A stretch of DNA of 44,710 nucleotides from the IMG/VR virus record IMGVR_UViG_3300027834_000012, positions 1 through 44,710 of that record. One strand, 5' to 3'. The stretch's first letter is position 1, and every line of letters starts with the position of its first letter. Under the pieces are notes generated by a model. It searched no databases, was not told the DNA's origin, and was given only the letters and a program-made list of their open reading frames with translations. This document shows, piece after piece, positions 30,743 through 39,681 of this stretch. This DNA is from a virus. The translations under genes were made by a program, and so were the position numbers.

Positions 30743-30804
30743 AAACAGGCAGCTTGACGCCTGCGCCTACTTGGGCCAACATTCCCTTACCGCTGCAAAA
30801 TCAG

Positions 30805-30875
30805 TGGTTCGGGCGTAGGAACCCGATAGATGCAGGCGCACCGCGCCTAAGGGCGCTTTTTTTGCGCCCGTTATG
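30805..30875 (+). ncRNA. C4-type antisense RNA of an antirepressor operon
   Basis: A hairpin TCGGG (30809-30813) / CCCGA (30822-30826) exposes the loop CGTAGGAA, whose GTAGGAA is complementary to TTCCTAC at 30929-30935 in the downstream leader. The leader TTCCTAC can otherwise pair with GTAGGAA at 30961-30967. A GGGCGC-T7-GCGCCC hairpin (30851-30869) follows. Phage P1/P22-type c4 RNAs act this way, sequestering the ant leader and blocking antirepressor synthesis. Ends are approximate. Confidence 0.68.
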
Positions 30876-31010
30876 GCGGGCCGTGCGTGGGACACCTTCG
30901 GGTGTGCCGGGTTCCTGTATCTCCGGTCTTCCTACCCCGCGTACGGTTCGCCTCCCAACTGTAGGAAGGTTGTTGGCGAACTCCGACTTAAGATACGGGA
31001 GTTCCAAGAC
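30873..31010 (+). other. Antirepressor leader with in-frame leader peptide
   Basis: An ATG at 30873 opens a frame (MAGRAWDTFGCAGFLYLRSS...) continuous with the antirepressor, like the icd/ant arrangement of P1-type immI regions. The leader folds: GTTCGCC (30946-30952) pairs with GGCGAAC (30975-30981), enclosing the GTAGGAAGG segment. Confidence 0.5.
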
Positions 31011-31907
31011 ATGACAGCTATTGCCGCAACACATATTTCTAGCCAGCCAGAAGCCTTTATCCATGCCGTACAGGGCGCACTTAAAACCACTTCATTGAAA
31101 GTGGCAGAGGCGTTTGGAAAGCGCCATCGTGATGTGCTTCGCAAGATCGATAACCTTGATTGCCCGCAAGAATTTACATGCGCGCATTTTTGCGCTGATG
31201 TTCAAACCGTTAATTTAGGGCAGGGTGCCAAACGCGAATCTCGGGTTATCGAAATGGATAAAGACGGTTTCATGTTTCTGGTAATGGGTTTCACAGGTCA
31301 AAAGGCAGCTCAAATTAAAGTTGCCTATATAAACGCCTTTAACTGGATGGCGCAGAAGCTAAGCCGAACCGCCACACCCGACGAGCGCGCAGGCCTACGA
31401 GCAGCCGTGACTATGCTCACCACCAAGCGTGGCTTAATGCACAGCGCCGCCTACTGTCTGGTGCACCACCGGTTCAACGTCGATCACATTGACGAGCTAA
31501 GCCCCGAGCAACTGCCGGAGGCGGTCGAATACATTCACCGCATGACGCTAGAAGGCGAGTACCTAGGCAAGCAAACACTGCCCGCCCCCGTAGCGGAAAC
31601 CATCGACTACCCGCTAGCGCGGAAGTGGCAGGATTGGCAAGAGCATCAACTGGTGGGCATGGACGCCATGTACCACTCGGACATTCGCCGTCTACTAACG
31701 CAACTGGCCGAAGCCTCGCGCACCGGTGCCACTATCAAGGTGGGCAGCATCGCCAACGTGCAGGAAGAATTTAAAGCGCTAACGCACCTTTGCTCGATGA
31801 ACGGGATTAACAAGATCGGGGCCCAGGAAAAGCTGGCGCACCTAGAAAGCCTGGTCGCCTCACTCGCCAAAACCACTGGCTGCCTGCAAAACACGCTGGC
31901 GCGTTGA
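31011..31907 (+). CDS. Rha/P22AR-type antirepressor
   Basis: 298 residues from the ATG at 31011 (ACGGGAG upstream). N-terminal Rha domain (about 15-105: TTSLKVAEAFGKRHRDVLRK, NLDCPQEFTCAHF, SRVIEMDKDGFMFLVMGFTG, KAAQIKVAYINAFN). The C-terminal part, from AGLRAAVTMLTTKRGLMHSA to VDHIDELSPEQLPEAVEYIH, matches P22 antirepressor C-terminal domains. It should bind and inactivate a CI-type repressor and so trigger induction; expression is probably held down by the C4-type RNA upstream. Confidence 0.85.
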   Translation: MTAIAATHISSQPEAFIHAVQGALKTTSLKVAEAFGKRHRDVLRKIDNLDCPQEFTCAHFCADVQTVNLGQGAKRESRVIEMDKDGFMFLVMGFTGQKAAQIKVAYINAFNWMAQKLSRTATPDERAGLRAAVTMLTTKRGLMHSAAYCLVHHRFNVDHIDELSPEQLPEAVEYIHRMTLEGEYLGKQTLPAPVAETIDYPLARKWQDWQEHQLVGMDAMYHSDIRRLLTQLAEASRTGATIKVGSIANVQEEFKALTHLCSMNGINKIGAQEKLAHLESLVASLAKTTGCLQNTLAR

Positions 31908-31925
31908 GCGTTAAGTAATTCACAA

Positions 31926-31942
31926 GGCCCGCCAAGCGGGCC
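31926..31942 (+). terminator. Hairpin after the antirepressor
   Basis: GGCCCGC, loop CAA, GCGGGCC. The following sequence GTTAAAT is a poor T-run, so the terminator is weak or needs a factor. Confidence 0.45.
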
Positions 31943-32057
31943 GTTAAATCACTGGGCCAACGCTGTCCAGGCATAGCCCGTGGGCGGTAATAAAAATTAG
32001 AAAATACGCCGCTGCTCGTTTATGGTTCCTTGCGGGAACTATAAAAAGGGGAAGGGG

Positions 32058-33452
32058 ATGGATTGGTCACTCTATGAGGATGAAGCAGGGTTTTTTAAGC
32101 CCAAAAGGCTATCGATCACCAAGGGGCCTATCAAGGTTAAAGACGAAACAGACCTTCAGGATATGCGGGAGGATTTGAAAGGCCTGCCCATGGAAAAGGC
32201 TAAGCCGCATTTTGAGAAGTTTTTCAACGATGAATATACCTATGAGCTTGAGGTTGAAGACGTAGAAAGTGCCTTCAATCGGGCGCCAAAAGCTATGCTT
32301 GGTGAGCTTTATTGTTTTAAAGGTTATTTCTCAGCATTAGACGAACTGCTAGATATGCAGCCAGGTATCAAATCTATTCCGTTGCCATTATCTGAAGCTC
32401 AGACACACCAGGCGTTAAAATCCGACCTGATAAAGCGGTGGGTGCCAAGCAGTCAGGAGGACTGGGAAGCTATTCTATTTCATGGCTTTAAGGTGAATGA
32501 GCTTAAAGCATTGATGCAAGAGAATGGGCTAGAGCCGAAGGGAAGGAAAGCTGATTTGGCGAAAGATCTAGCCAGCTTCGCCCAACAAAATCCTGAAAAA
32601 TTACCGCCCTGCCACGAGTTTTTGCCTGCTCCCAATCTACTGCCCGCGCTGAAAGCGCTGGTGGATAGGATGGTGTCTGGTCTTGCGGATGCCATTCAGA
32701 CCTACCCTTATTACTACCAATACAACGCATGGCAAGAGCTAATGAGGGAATGGCCTGCTTATGAATGGCCTTGGTTAGCGGACATAGTAAAGAGTAAAGG
32801 CGGTGCGCCTGGTGCGGCGGCGATCAAAGAGATAAAGCAGCCAGAAAAAGCAAGCAGCCATAGTTCGTATGACGACGATGAATGGACAGGTTACGGCAAA
32901 TCAACGGCCAGCCTAGAGGTGGGCATTGCGCCGCGACCAAGCAAGCCAAAATCCACCCCTCCACCAGAAAAGCCCGTGCCGCCAGTCAATGCCAAAAGCC
33001 CATCAAAAGGCGAGCCTGCATGGGCATCAAACGATTTTGAAAAGCCTGTTGAGGTGCGATTTAAGTACCAAGGGGAGCGAGACCAAACACCCAAAGAGCG
33101 GCATGTTCAAATAGAGCGGGTTTCGTCCAAAGGTGGCAGGATTTTCCTTAAAGGCATGTGCCTAGAGAGCATGGGCATGAAAATGTTTATGGTTGACCGC
33201 ATGGTGGGCGAGATCGTCAGCCCCGTTACAGGTGAGCTGCTTAATCCTCGTGAACACACGAAAGTGGATGATTTAAGGCAAGCGATTGCTTTATTAGGCC
33301 GTAGGCCTGAGAAGAACGCCCTTGAACCACCCGTTTGTGAAGGAAGCTTAGAATCGACTCCCTCGGTGAAGTCGGAGAAAGTCACAAAAAATATCGAAAC
33401 TGAAAAGCAAGGATTCGTTCGTCGTATTCTCAGCATGCTAGGTTTTAAGTAA
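32058..33452 (+). CDS. SAP-motif and WYL-like domain protein
   Basis: 464 residues from the ATG with GGGGAAGGGG upstream. About residues 150-180 (FHGFKVNELKALMQENGLEP, KGRKADLAKDLA) match a SAP DNA-binding motif. A proline-rich linker (about 285-325) joins to a C-terminal region about 337-410 (VEVRFKYQGERDQTPKERHV, GGRIFLKGMCLESMGMKMFM, VDRMVGEIV) that resembles a WYL-type ligand-sensing fold. WYL proteins often control defence or stress genes. No enzyme motif is visible. It forms a pair with the membrane protein downstream. Confidence 0.68.
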   Translation: MDWSLYEDEAGFFKPKRLSITKGPIKVKDETDLQDMREDLKGLPMEKAKPHFEKFFNDEYTYELEVEDVESAFNRAPKAMLGELYCFKGYFSALDELLDMQPGIKSIPLPLSEAQTHQALKSDLIKRWVPSSQEDWEAILFHGFKVNELKALMQENGLEPKGRKADLAKDLASFAQQNPEKLPPCHEFLPAPNLLPALKALVDRMVSGLADAIQTYPYYYQYNAWQELMREWPAYEWPWLADIVKSKGGAPGAAAIKEIKQPEKASSHSSYDDDEWTGYGKSTASLEVGIAPRPSKPKSTPPPEKPVPPVNAKSPSKGEPAWASNDFEKPVEVRFKYQGERDQTPKERHVQIERVSSKGGRIFLKGMCLESMGMKMFMVDRMVGEIVSPVTGELLNPREHTKVDDLRQAIALLGRRPEKNALEPPVCEGSLESTPSVKSEKVTKNIETEKQGFVRRILSMLGFK

Positions 33453-33496
33453 TAAAGCTTAGATTGAGATTTCTTGGTTACGTAAAGGGTGATGAG

Positions 33497-34090
33497 ATGA
33501 GTAAAATGCAAGATAGAGATCGGTGGTCAGGGTGGGTAAACTTTGCGTGGCTATTAGCAATACTTGCCTGTATTGGAGGCGTTGCCGTTATTGCCATGGC
33601 TGGATTTATCGAGGTTCCGCGCGAAAATAGATTTGGTCGGATCGAGACAGTAAGAGAAGCAAACCTCTTTATTTGGTCGTTGGGTATTGGTCAAGCTGTT
33701 AGTGCCCTGCTACTTGCGGCATTATTTAGCATGGTTAATGACATTTATAAGAACTCCTGTTCATTGCTAGGTGTGCAACCCCATAACGTAGACTCGGATA
33801 CAAATGTTGTGAGCAACGGTTCATGGCCTGAATCGCATAAAGGATTGCAGGGCCATACTGGGCCTAAGGTGGTGAAAATTTCCGACAAATCACCGCTATT
33901 TGATAAAGTCTATGCTGACTGGTCACTAGCAGAAATAAATGGAAGGATCATATCTGCCAGCAATGATATAAAAAAGGTTATTAGGCCAGGTGAAAACAAC
34001 TTCACCTTTACTAAGCCCGATGGTGAACAAGTATCTATTATTGCGAAAGTTGCTTCAGACTTACGGCTACATATGACGCTTAGTAGATAA
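33497..34090 (+). CDS. Two-TM membrane protein with PDZ-like C-terminus
   Basis: 197 residues. Transmembrane helices at about 13-36 (FAWLLAILACIGGVAVIAMA) and 58-80 (SLGIGQAVSALLLAALFSMV). The C-terminal part (about 135-190: YADWSLAEINGRIISASNDI, KKVIRPGENNFTFTKPDGEQ) has the strand-loop-helix order of a PDZ-like peptide-binding module. AAGGGTGATG precedes the start. It is 44 bases from the SAP/WYL-like gene and shares its terminator. Confidence 0.66.
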   Translation: MSKMQDRDRWSGWVNFAWLLAILACIGGVAVIAMAGFIEVPRENRFGRIETVREANLFIWSLGIGQAVSALLLAALFSMVNDIYKNSCSLLGVQPHNVDSDTNVVSNGSWPESHKGLQGHTGPKVVKISDKSPLFDKVYADWSLAEINGRIISASNDIKKVIRPGENNFTFTKPDGEQVSIIAKVASDLRLHMTLSR

Positions 34091-34105
34091 TATGTAATCT
34101 ATAAG

Positions 34106-34131
34106 AACCCGCCAATGTGAGCGGGTTTTTT
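34106..34131 (+). terminator. First of two tandem terminators
   Basis: AACCCGC (34106-34112), 8-base loop, GCGGGTT (34121-34127) and T-run. Confidence 0.8.
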
Positions 34132-34145
34132 AATGCCCAAAATTT

Positions 34146-34173
34146 AAAAAGCCCGCCAAGTGCGGGCTTTTTT
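34146..34173 (+). terminator. Second of two tandem terminators
   Basis: GCCCGC (34151-34156), loop CAAGT, GCGGGC (34162-34167), six T. Directly upstream of the tape measure, so late transcripts must read through it. Confidence 0.82.
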
Positions 34174-34200
34174 GTGCCCGCAATGTGAGGTGTGCCACCC

Positions 34201-37200
34201 ATGGCTAAGCAATACAAAACCGGCATCATTATTACTGGAGATGCTAGCGGTGGCATCAGGGCCATTAGGGCCACGGATGAGCAGCTGGCGCGGCTGAACC
34301 AGGGCTTTGACCAGGGTTCACGCCGCAGCCGCCAGTTTAATGATGATGTGAATGATACCAGCGAAGGCCTGAACACGCTGCGTGCAAGCGCGGGCGGTGT
34401 GGCGGCTGCCTTAGCGGGGGCGTTCGGAGCGGGCAGTATTATTAACCAAGCGAAGATTATTGCCGATACGGATTCGCTCGCTAAAAGCATCGGTATGGCC
34501 ACGGGAAACTTACAGGCGTGGGACTACGCCGCCCAGCAAGCAGGGCTGGCTGGCGGCCAAATGGGCGATATTCTCAAAGATATTACCGAACGTATCGGTG
34601 AATTTACCGCTGAAGGCACGGGCGAAGCGGCTGCGCTGTTTGAGAACCTTAATCTCAATATCAGCGAGATGAAGCGATTAGCGCCCGATCAGCAGCTGCT
34701 ACGCATTGCGGATGCCATTAGTACGCTGGAAACCCGTGGCGAGCAGATCAGTTATCTAGAGCGCCTGGGTAGCGATGCCACTTTGCTGCTACCGCTGCTG
34801 GACAATAACGCCGCGAAGCTGCGGGAGTTTACCAACGAGGCGCAAATGCTGGGCGTCGCAATGTCGCAAATGGACATTGAAAGCGCCATTGAAGCTAATC
34901 GCGCCATGAATCAGCTCACGGGCACTATGGACGGTTTTACTAACCAGCTGGTGGCCGATCTTGGGCCTGGGTTAGCCACTGCCGTAGGCGGGTTGACGGA
35001 TCTCATTCAGGGGGCGGGTGGCGCTGCCAGCATTCTGAATGAAGTGAAAGATGTTGCCATGCTGACAGCTGCAGTTATGGCGGGCCGTTACGCGGCATCA
35101 ATGGTGGCATCTACCCGTAAGATGATTGAGAGAAACGCCGCCAGTGCCGCGGCCGCGGCTGCTGATGAGCGCTCCATGCAAATGGCGGTACGCCGTTCAG
35201 CCGCTGAAGCCACCGCCGCTAAGCGACTATTAGGCCGTGCGATTGCAGAGGCGCGAGCGACCAAAGGAACGGATGCTCACACCGCCGCTTTGGCGCGCCT
35301 GGGTGTAGCTCGCCAACAGGCCATAGCGGCCACGGCACAACACACTGTTGCCGTGAATGCCAACGCGGCGGCGACTCAAAGGGCTACAGTCGTGGCTCGG
35401 GCAGCATCCGGCGCTTACGCCCTGATCGGTGGCCCCTTGGGAGTGGCAACACTGGCCGCTACTGCGTTCTTTATGTTCCGTGATAGCAGCGATGAAGTTG
35501 CGAGTTCGCTGGTCAACATGGATGAGCCGCTTGATAGCGTTATTGAAGACTTCAAAACGCTATCCACTGAAAGCCAACGCGCCGCGTTGATTAAATGGGG
35601 AGATCGTCAGGAAGAAGAAGCGGACAAGGCCCGCCAGGCACTGGCTAAAATTCGGGAAGAGGTGCTTAGCCTAGGCTTTGAAGACAGCACCGGCACCCAG
35701 GCGCGTGCGTTTTTTGAAGAAATTAACGCTGGCTTTGATGACGTAGAAAGTGGCGCTAAAAGCCTGGATGCCATGCTAACGGGCTTGCAAGATCAGTTAG
35801 GAATACCAGATAACGTGATGCGCGACTTGCGCATCCTTGCATCTGAATACAGCGCTGGGCGTGTGTCTGCTGATGAGCTGGGAGTCCGCTTAGCAGCCCT
35901 GACCAATACGTTTAATGACGTAAGTGACGGTGCCGCTAATGCGGGCAGCTCGGTGAATAGCAATGCTCCTAGCGCCGAAGCCCTAGATCAGTGGGAAAAA
36001 TATAACCAAAAGCTTCGCGACAGCATAGCGGCACTTCGTGATCCTTCGGCGCTAGGAGCGGTTACTCGCGACCTGGATTCGATGGGGATAACCGGCCCAT
36101 TCCGCCGCTCATTGACGCTCATTGATGCAATGGAATTAGAGCGCCTTGAGCAGCAAAAAGAGAATCAAGCCGCAGCCGCCGAAGCTGCAAAACAGGCAGC
36201 GAGTGAAGCTACCCGGGCTTATGAGCAGCAAGCCCGCGCCGCTGAACAGTCAGCGAAACAGCAGGCTGACGCTCTGCGGAGCATTCAGCACGAAATGGAT
36301 CCGCTGACAGCGGAGCATGATAAATACGTCGAACGCCTGGGGATACTGGAACAGGCGCTATCAGACAACACCCTGACAGAAGAAGAGTACGGCGAGGCGG
36401 TGCGCTGGAATGCTGAGCAGTTCACGCGCGCAGCAACCGGTGCCGATGATTACGAAAAGCAAACCGAGTCGCTGATTAACACCTACGACCGCCACAACCA
36501 ACGTGCCCACCAGCTACGCGATGCGTTAGAGCAAATCAATCAGCGTTACCGCGCCGGTGAAATTAATGGCGACCAGTACGCTCGTATGGTCGGCGGCATC
36601 CGCGATGAAATGCAGCAGTTGGCCCTCGAAGCCGACCCTATTTCTAAAGAGCTTGCGCGCTCGTGGGAAGAAGCCGCAAACCGTATCAATGAAACGTTTG
36701 GCGATGCGTTTACCGGTGCCTATGACGAGTTTGAGGATTTCGGCGACAGGCTGATGGACGGCGTTAAGCGCTTACTCGGTGAGATTGCCTACCAAGCGAC
36801 GCTTGAGCCCATCGTGATTGGTTTCACTACTGATATGCGCGGGGGGCTGGGTATCCCTGGAGCGGATGCTCAATCAAATGGTGGATTTGATTTTAGCAAC
36901 ACGTTAAGCGCTGGCCGCAATCTATGGAAGACCGGTAGTTCACTGTTTGGCGGCGGCGCTGCCGCTTCTAGCTCACTAGCCATGCCAACCGGTTTGTCTT
37001 CCGCTGCGTTAGCAAGCGCGAGCCAAGTCGCTGGCGGTGCCGCCTATAGCGGGGCGTTGGGCAGTGCGGCGTCTGGTGCCGCGCTGGGGAATGTTGCTAG
37101 CACTGGACTAATGAGCAGCATCACTTCTGGCATTAGCGCCGCTATGCCCTGGCTGGCGGGCGGTTTCGCCATCGATAACATTTTGGGCTTGGGCATCACT

Positions 37201-39681
37201 GACGGCATCACCAAGGCGTTGAGCGGACTGTTCGGATCTGACCGTAAATCTTATGGACAAATCGGCTCGCAAATCGGTGGTGACACTAACGCTGGCGATG
37301 GCGTTTACCGCTACGACCGCAACGACCGCTCAATGGGCTGGGCTCAAGATTCCGCGCTTGGCACTATCGGCGTCACGAAAAAGCAGAAAACTGACGACGA
37401 TGCACTGATTGAAATGGTCGGCGCGTTTGTCGAGATCGACAACACGCTAGCCAGCGTGATGACTGCCGCGCAATTGGAGCAAACCCGCACAGCGTTGGAC
37501 GGCTGGGAATCTAGTCGCACTGAAAACATCGGCGGCATTGTAGATGAGCGTTTAAGCGCCGTTCTGGATGCGACTAATAGTGCTTTTGAAGATGCGTTGA
37601 GTCAGTTCGAAGGCGAATCGTTGGTTCAAGGGCTGGTGGGTGGCCTGCAGATTGAGAACGTCGGCGGCGAAATGGCCGCCGCGGTTGCCGCGGATATGAA
37701 CGCTGAGTTCCGCGAGGCGCTGGGCAGTGGATCAGATATTCAAGCCGCTACGCAGTCGATCCTATCCAGCGCCCAGGCCGTGCAAACGCTGGGCGGTGCT
37801 GTTGACCGGCTCAATCTGCAATTCGACGCCACGGCAGCGGGCGCGCTGGATGCCGCCGGTAACCTCGCCTCACTAGTGGGCGGCACCGACAGCCTGAACA
37901 GCCTGCTATCAGGCTATTACGACGCCTTCTACACCGAGCAGGAGAAATTCGACAACCTGGCTAGCGACTTATCGGGCATGTTTGCCGACATGGGCCGCGA
38001 GCTGCCGACGACCCGCGAGGGTGTGCGGGAGCTAGTTGAGGGGCTGCAGCTGATGGGTACGGCGGGGCAAGAGCAGCTAGCGACCGTTATACAGCTCAAT
38101 CCACCGCTTTCTCAGTACATCGCGGCGATGGAAGAGCAGCGGCAAGCGACGCTTGCCGCGACCACCGCAGAGAATGAGCTGGCAGCAGCGCGAGTCGCTG
38201 AGCGAGTTGATCTACTAAACCGCACAAGCCTCTACAGCAGCGGCATTGTAGGCGGCGTTGATGATGCGTTGGATGCCTATAACGAGCAGATGGCGCTGGC
38301 CAGCGAAGTGGCGCGGCAGCGTGAACAGCAGCTGCGTGACGAGCTGAATGCTATCCAGCAGCTGGGTAATTTGCTGGATTCGCTGGCGCTATCGGATCAA
38401 TCGATTTTAGACCCTGCACAGCGGCTGCAGGAGGCGCAACGCCAATTTGCTGAGCTGCAAGTGCGTGCAGAGAACGGCGATACCGAGGCTGCCAGCCAAC
38501 TGCAGGGCGCGTCCAACGCGTACCTCACGGAAGCGGCTAACTACTACGGTCAGTCGTCTAGCCAGTACGCAGAGATTTACGACGATGTGACCAGTTCGGT
38601 TCGCAGCCTGGAGGACATTTTCGGCGAATCGGTAGCGACGCTGGGCACGATTGAGAGCATTGAGCGGCAGATGCTGCGCGAGCAGCAGCGGGCCCGTGAA
38701 ATGTTGTCATCGTCGCTCAGTGAAGAGGTTCGGCAGAGTGATTTATTGGGCTCTATCGCGGATCTTATCGATCTGCTGCCCAGCTCGCTAGCATCCGCGA
38801 TTAGCTCGATTTTGCCGGAGTTCGCCGACAATAGTGGTGGGGGTGGCTTTGATGAAGCGGCGTATCTAGCTAACAAAACTGCACAGGTCAACGAGACCGG
38901 CCAGGATGGGCGCACAGACTGGACGCAGCAGCAGGTGTTAGACGCGATTATCCGCGACTATGGCTCTATACAAGCGCACTACGCCGCCGTAGGGCGGGGC
39001 GAGGGAATCCAGCCCTACTACGATGCGGACACGGCCCCGGCGAGTGTGGGCGGTTCCAGTGGCGGCGGTGGGTCTGGTAGCACGGCGTTTGACCAAGCCG
39101 CGTACCTGGCTAACAAAACCAGCCAGGTCAACGCCAATGGCCAGGGCGGTAGCTCTAGCTGGACACAACAGCAGGTGTTAGACGCCATCATCCGCGATTA
39201 CGGATCAGTTGAAGCTCACTATAACGCTATCGGTAAAAACGAGGGCGTGACGCCCTACGCCACCGGGGCGTGGTCTATTCCCGGTGACCAGCTGGCAATG
39301 ATCCACGACCGTGAAATGGTGGTGCCATCGCGTGAGGGTATCGCTGATGAATTCCGCGCCTATGCCGCCGGTGACTATCAGCGTGAGCTAATGGGCGAGC
39401 TGGGCAACATTCAGCGCGCCCTGCCCATGCCGAACATGCCCCCCATGCCCATTCAATCCCAAACCAACCCCCAGGCCGATAACAACGCCGCGCTGTTGCG
39501 TGCGTTTGCGGGTATGCGCGACGACAACGCGCGGCTGTTAGAGCGCGTGGGGCAGCTGGAAAACCAGTTAGCGGCGATTGCCGGTAACACGGGCGCCCTG
39601 GTCGATCCCTCCCGCCGCACCGCCACGGCAGCGGAAGAAACAGAGCGCAATAGCCGTTTGAAAATAAGGAACCCCGCATGA
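34201..39681 (+). CDS. Tail tape measure protein
   Basis: 1826 residues, the longest gene. N-terminal SDSLAKSIGMATGNLQAWDY-type motif (near 97-115), long helical and Ala/Gln/Glu-rich coiled coils (about 640-800), a hydrophobic Gly/Ala stretch (about 900-1010, GFAIDNILGLGITDGITKAL), and a C-terminal tandem repeat. It determines tail length and is threaded into the host envelope. The start at 34201 (MAKQYKTGII) is preferred over GTG at 34192. In lambda this gene directly follows G/GT; here it is separated by cargo. Confidence 0.96.
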   Translation: MAKQYKTGIIITGDASGGIRAIRATDEQLARLNQGFDQGSRRSRQFNDDVNDTSEGLNTLRASAGGVAAALAGAFGAGSIINQAKIIADTDSLAKSIGMATGNLQAWDYAAQQAGLAGGQMGDILKDITERIGEFTAEGTGEAAALFENLNLNISEMKRLAPDQQLLRIADAISTLETRGEQISYLERLGSDATLLLPLLDNNAAKLREFTNEAQMLGVAMSQMDIESAIEANRAMNQLTGTMDGFTNQLVADLGPGLATAVGGLTDLIQGAGGAASILNEVKDVAMLTAAVMAGRYAASMVASTRKMIERNAASAAAAAADERSMQMAVRRSAAEATAAKRLLGRAIAEARATKGTDAHTAALARLGVARQQAIAATAQHTVAVNANAAATQRATVVARAASGAYALIGGPLGVATLAATAFFMFRDSSDEVASSLVNMDEPLDSVIEDFKTLSTESQRAALIKWGDRQEEEADKARQALAKIREEVLSLGFEDSTGTQARAFFEEINAGFDDVESGAKSLDAMLTGLQDQLGIPDNVMRDLRILASEYSAGRVSADELGVRLAALTNTFNDVSDGAANAGSSVNSNAPSAEALDQWEKYNQKLRDSIAALRDPSALGAVTRDLDSMGITGPFRRSLTLIDAMELERLEQQKENQAAAAEAAKQAASEATRAYEQQARAAEQSAKQQADALRSIQHEMDPLTAEHDKYVERLGILEQALSDNTLTEEEYGEAVRWNAEQFTRAATGADDYEKQTESLINTYDRHNQRAHQLRDALEQINQRYRAGEINGDQYARMVGGIRDEMQQLALEADPISKELARSWEEAANRINETFGDAFTGAYDEFEDFGDRLMDGVKRLLGEIAYQATLEPIVIGFTTDMRGGLGIPGADAQSNGGFDFSNTLSAGRNLWKTGSSLFGGGAAASSSLAMPTGLSSAALASASQVAGGAAYSGALGSAASGAALGNVASTGLMSSITSGISAAMPWLAGGFAIDNILGLGITDGITKALSGLFGSDRKSYGQIGSQIGGDTNAGDGVYRYDRNDRSMGWAQDSALGTIGVTKKQKTDDDALIEMVGAFVEIDNTLASVMTAAQLEQTRTALDGWESSRTENIGGIVDERLSAVLDATNSAFEDALSQFEGESLVQGLVGGLQIENVGGEMAAAVAADMNAEFREALGSGSDIQAATQSILSSAQAVQTLGGAVDRLNLQFDATAAGALDAAGNLASLVGGTDSLNSLLSGYYDAFYTEQEKFDNLASDLSGMFADMGRELPTTREGVRELVEGLQLMGTAGQEQLATVIQLNPPLSQYIAAMEEQRQATLAATTAENELAAARVAERVDLLNRTSLYSSGIVGGVDDALDAYNEQMALASEVARQREQQLRDELNAIQQLGNLLDSLALSDQSILDPAQRLQEAQRQFAELQVRAENGDTEAASQLQGASNAYLTEAANYYGQSSSQYAEIYDDVTSSVRSLEDIFGESVATLGTIESIERQMLREQQRAREMLSSSLSEEVRQSDLLGSIADLIDLLPSSLASAISSILPEFADNSGGGGFDEAAYLANKTAQVNETGQDGRTDWTQQQVLDAIIRDYGSIQAHYAAVGRGEGIQPYYDADTAPASVGGSSGGGGSGSTAFDQAAYLANKTSQVNANGQGGSSSWTQQQVLDAIIRDYGSVEAHYNAIGKNEGVTPYATGAWSIPGDQLAMIHDREMVVPSREGIADEFRAYAAGDYQRELMGELGNIQRALPMPNMPPMPIQSQTNPQADNNAALLRAFAGMRDDNARLLERVGQLENQLAAIAGNTGALVDPSRRTATAAEETERNSRLKIRNPA
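38851..39258 (+). repeat. Tandem 56-residue repeat in the tape measure C-terminus
   Basis: Two units (38851-39018 and 39091-39258) share AYLANKTxQVN, GQ-G, WTQQQVLDAIIRDYG and AHY-x-G-x-x-G, separated by a Gly/Ser linker. The module may be a small helical peptidoglycan- or hub-contact domain. Confidence 0.85.

Larger units (their letters stand above)
30641..30766 (+). repeat. Terminator-promoter repeat, copy B
   Basis: Partner of copy A. Contains the terminator, CCTGT...ACAGG inverted repeat and promoter-like TTTAGA (30714) / CATAAT (30737). It separates the HEPN cassette from the antirepressor cassette. Confidence 0.85.
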
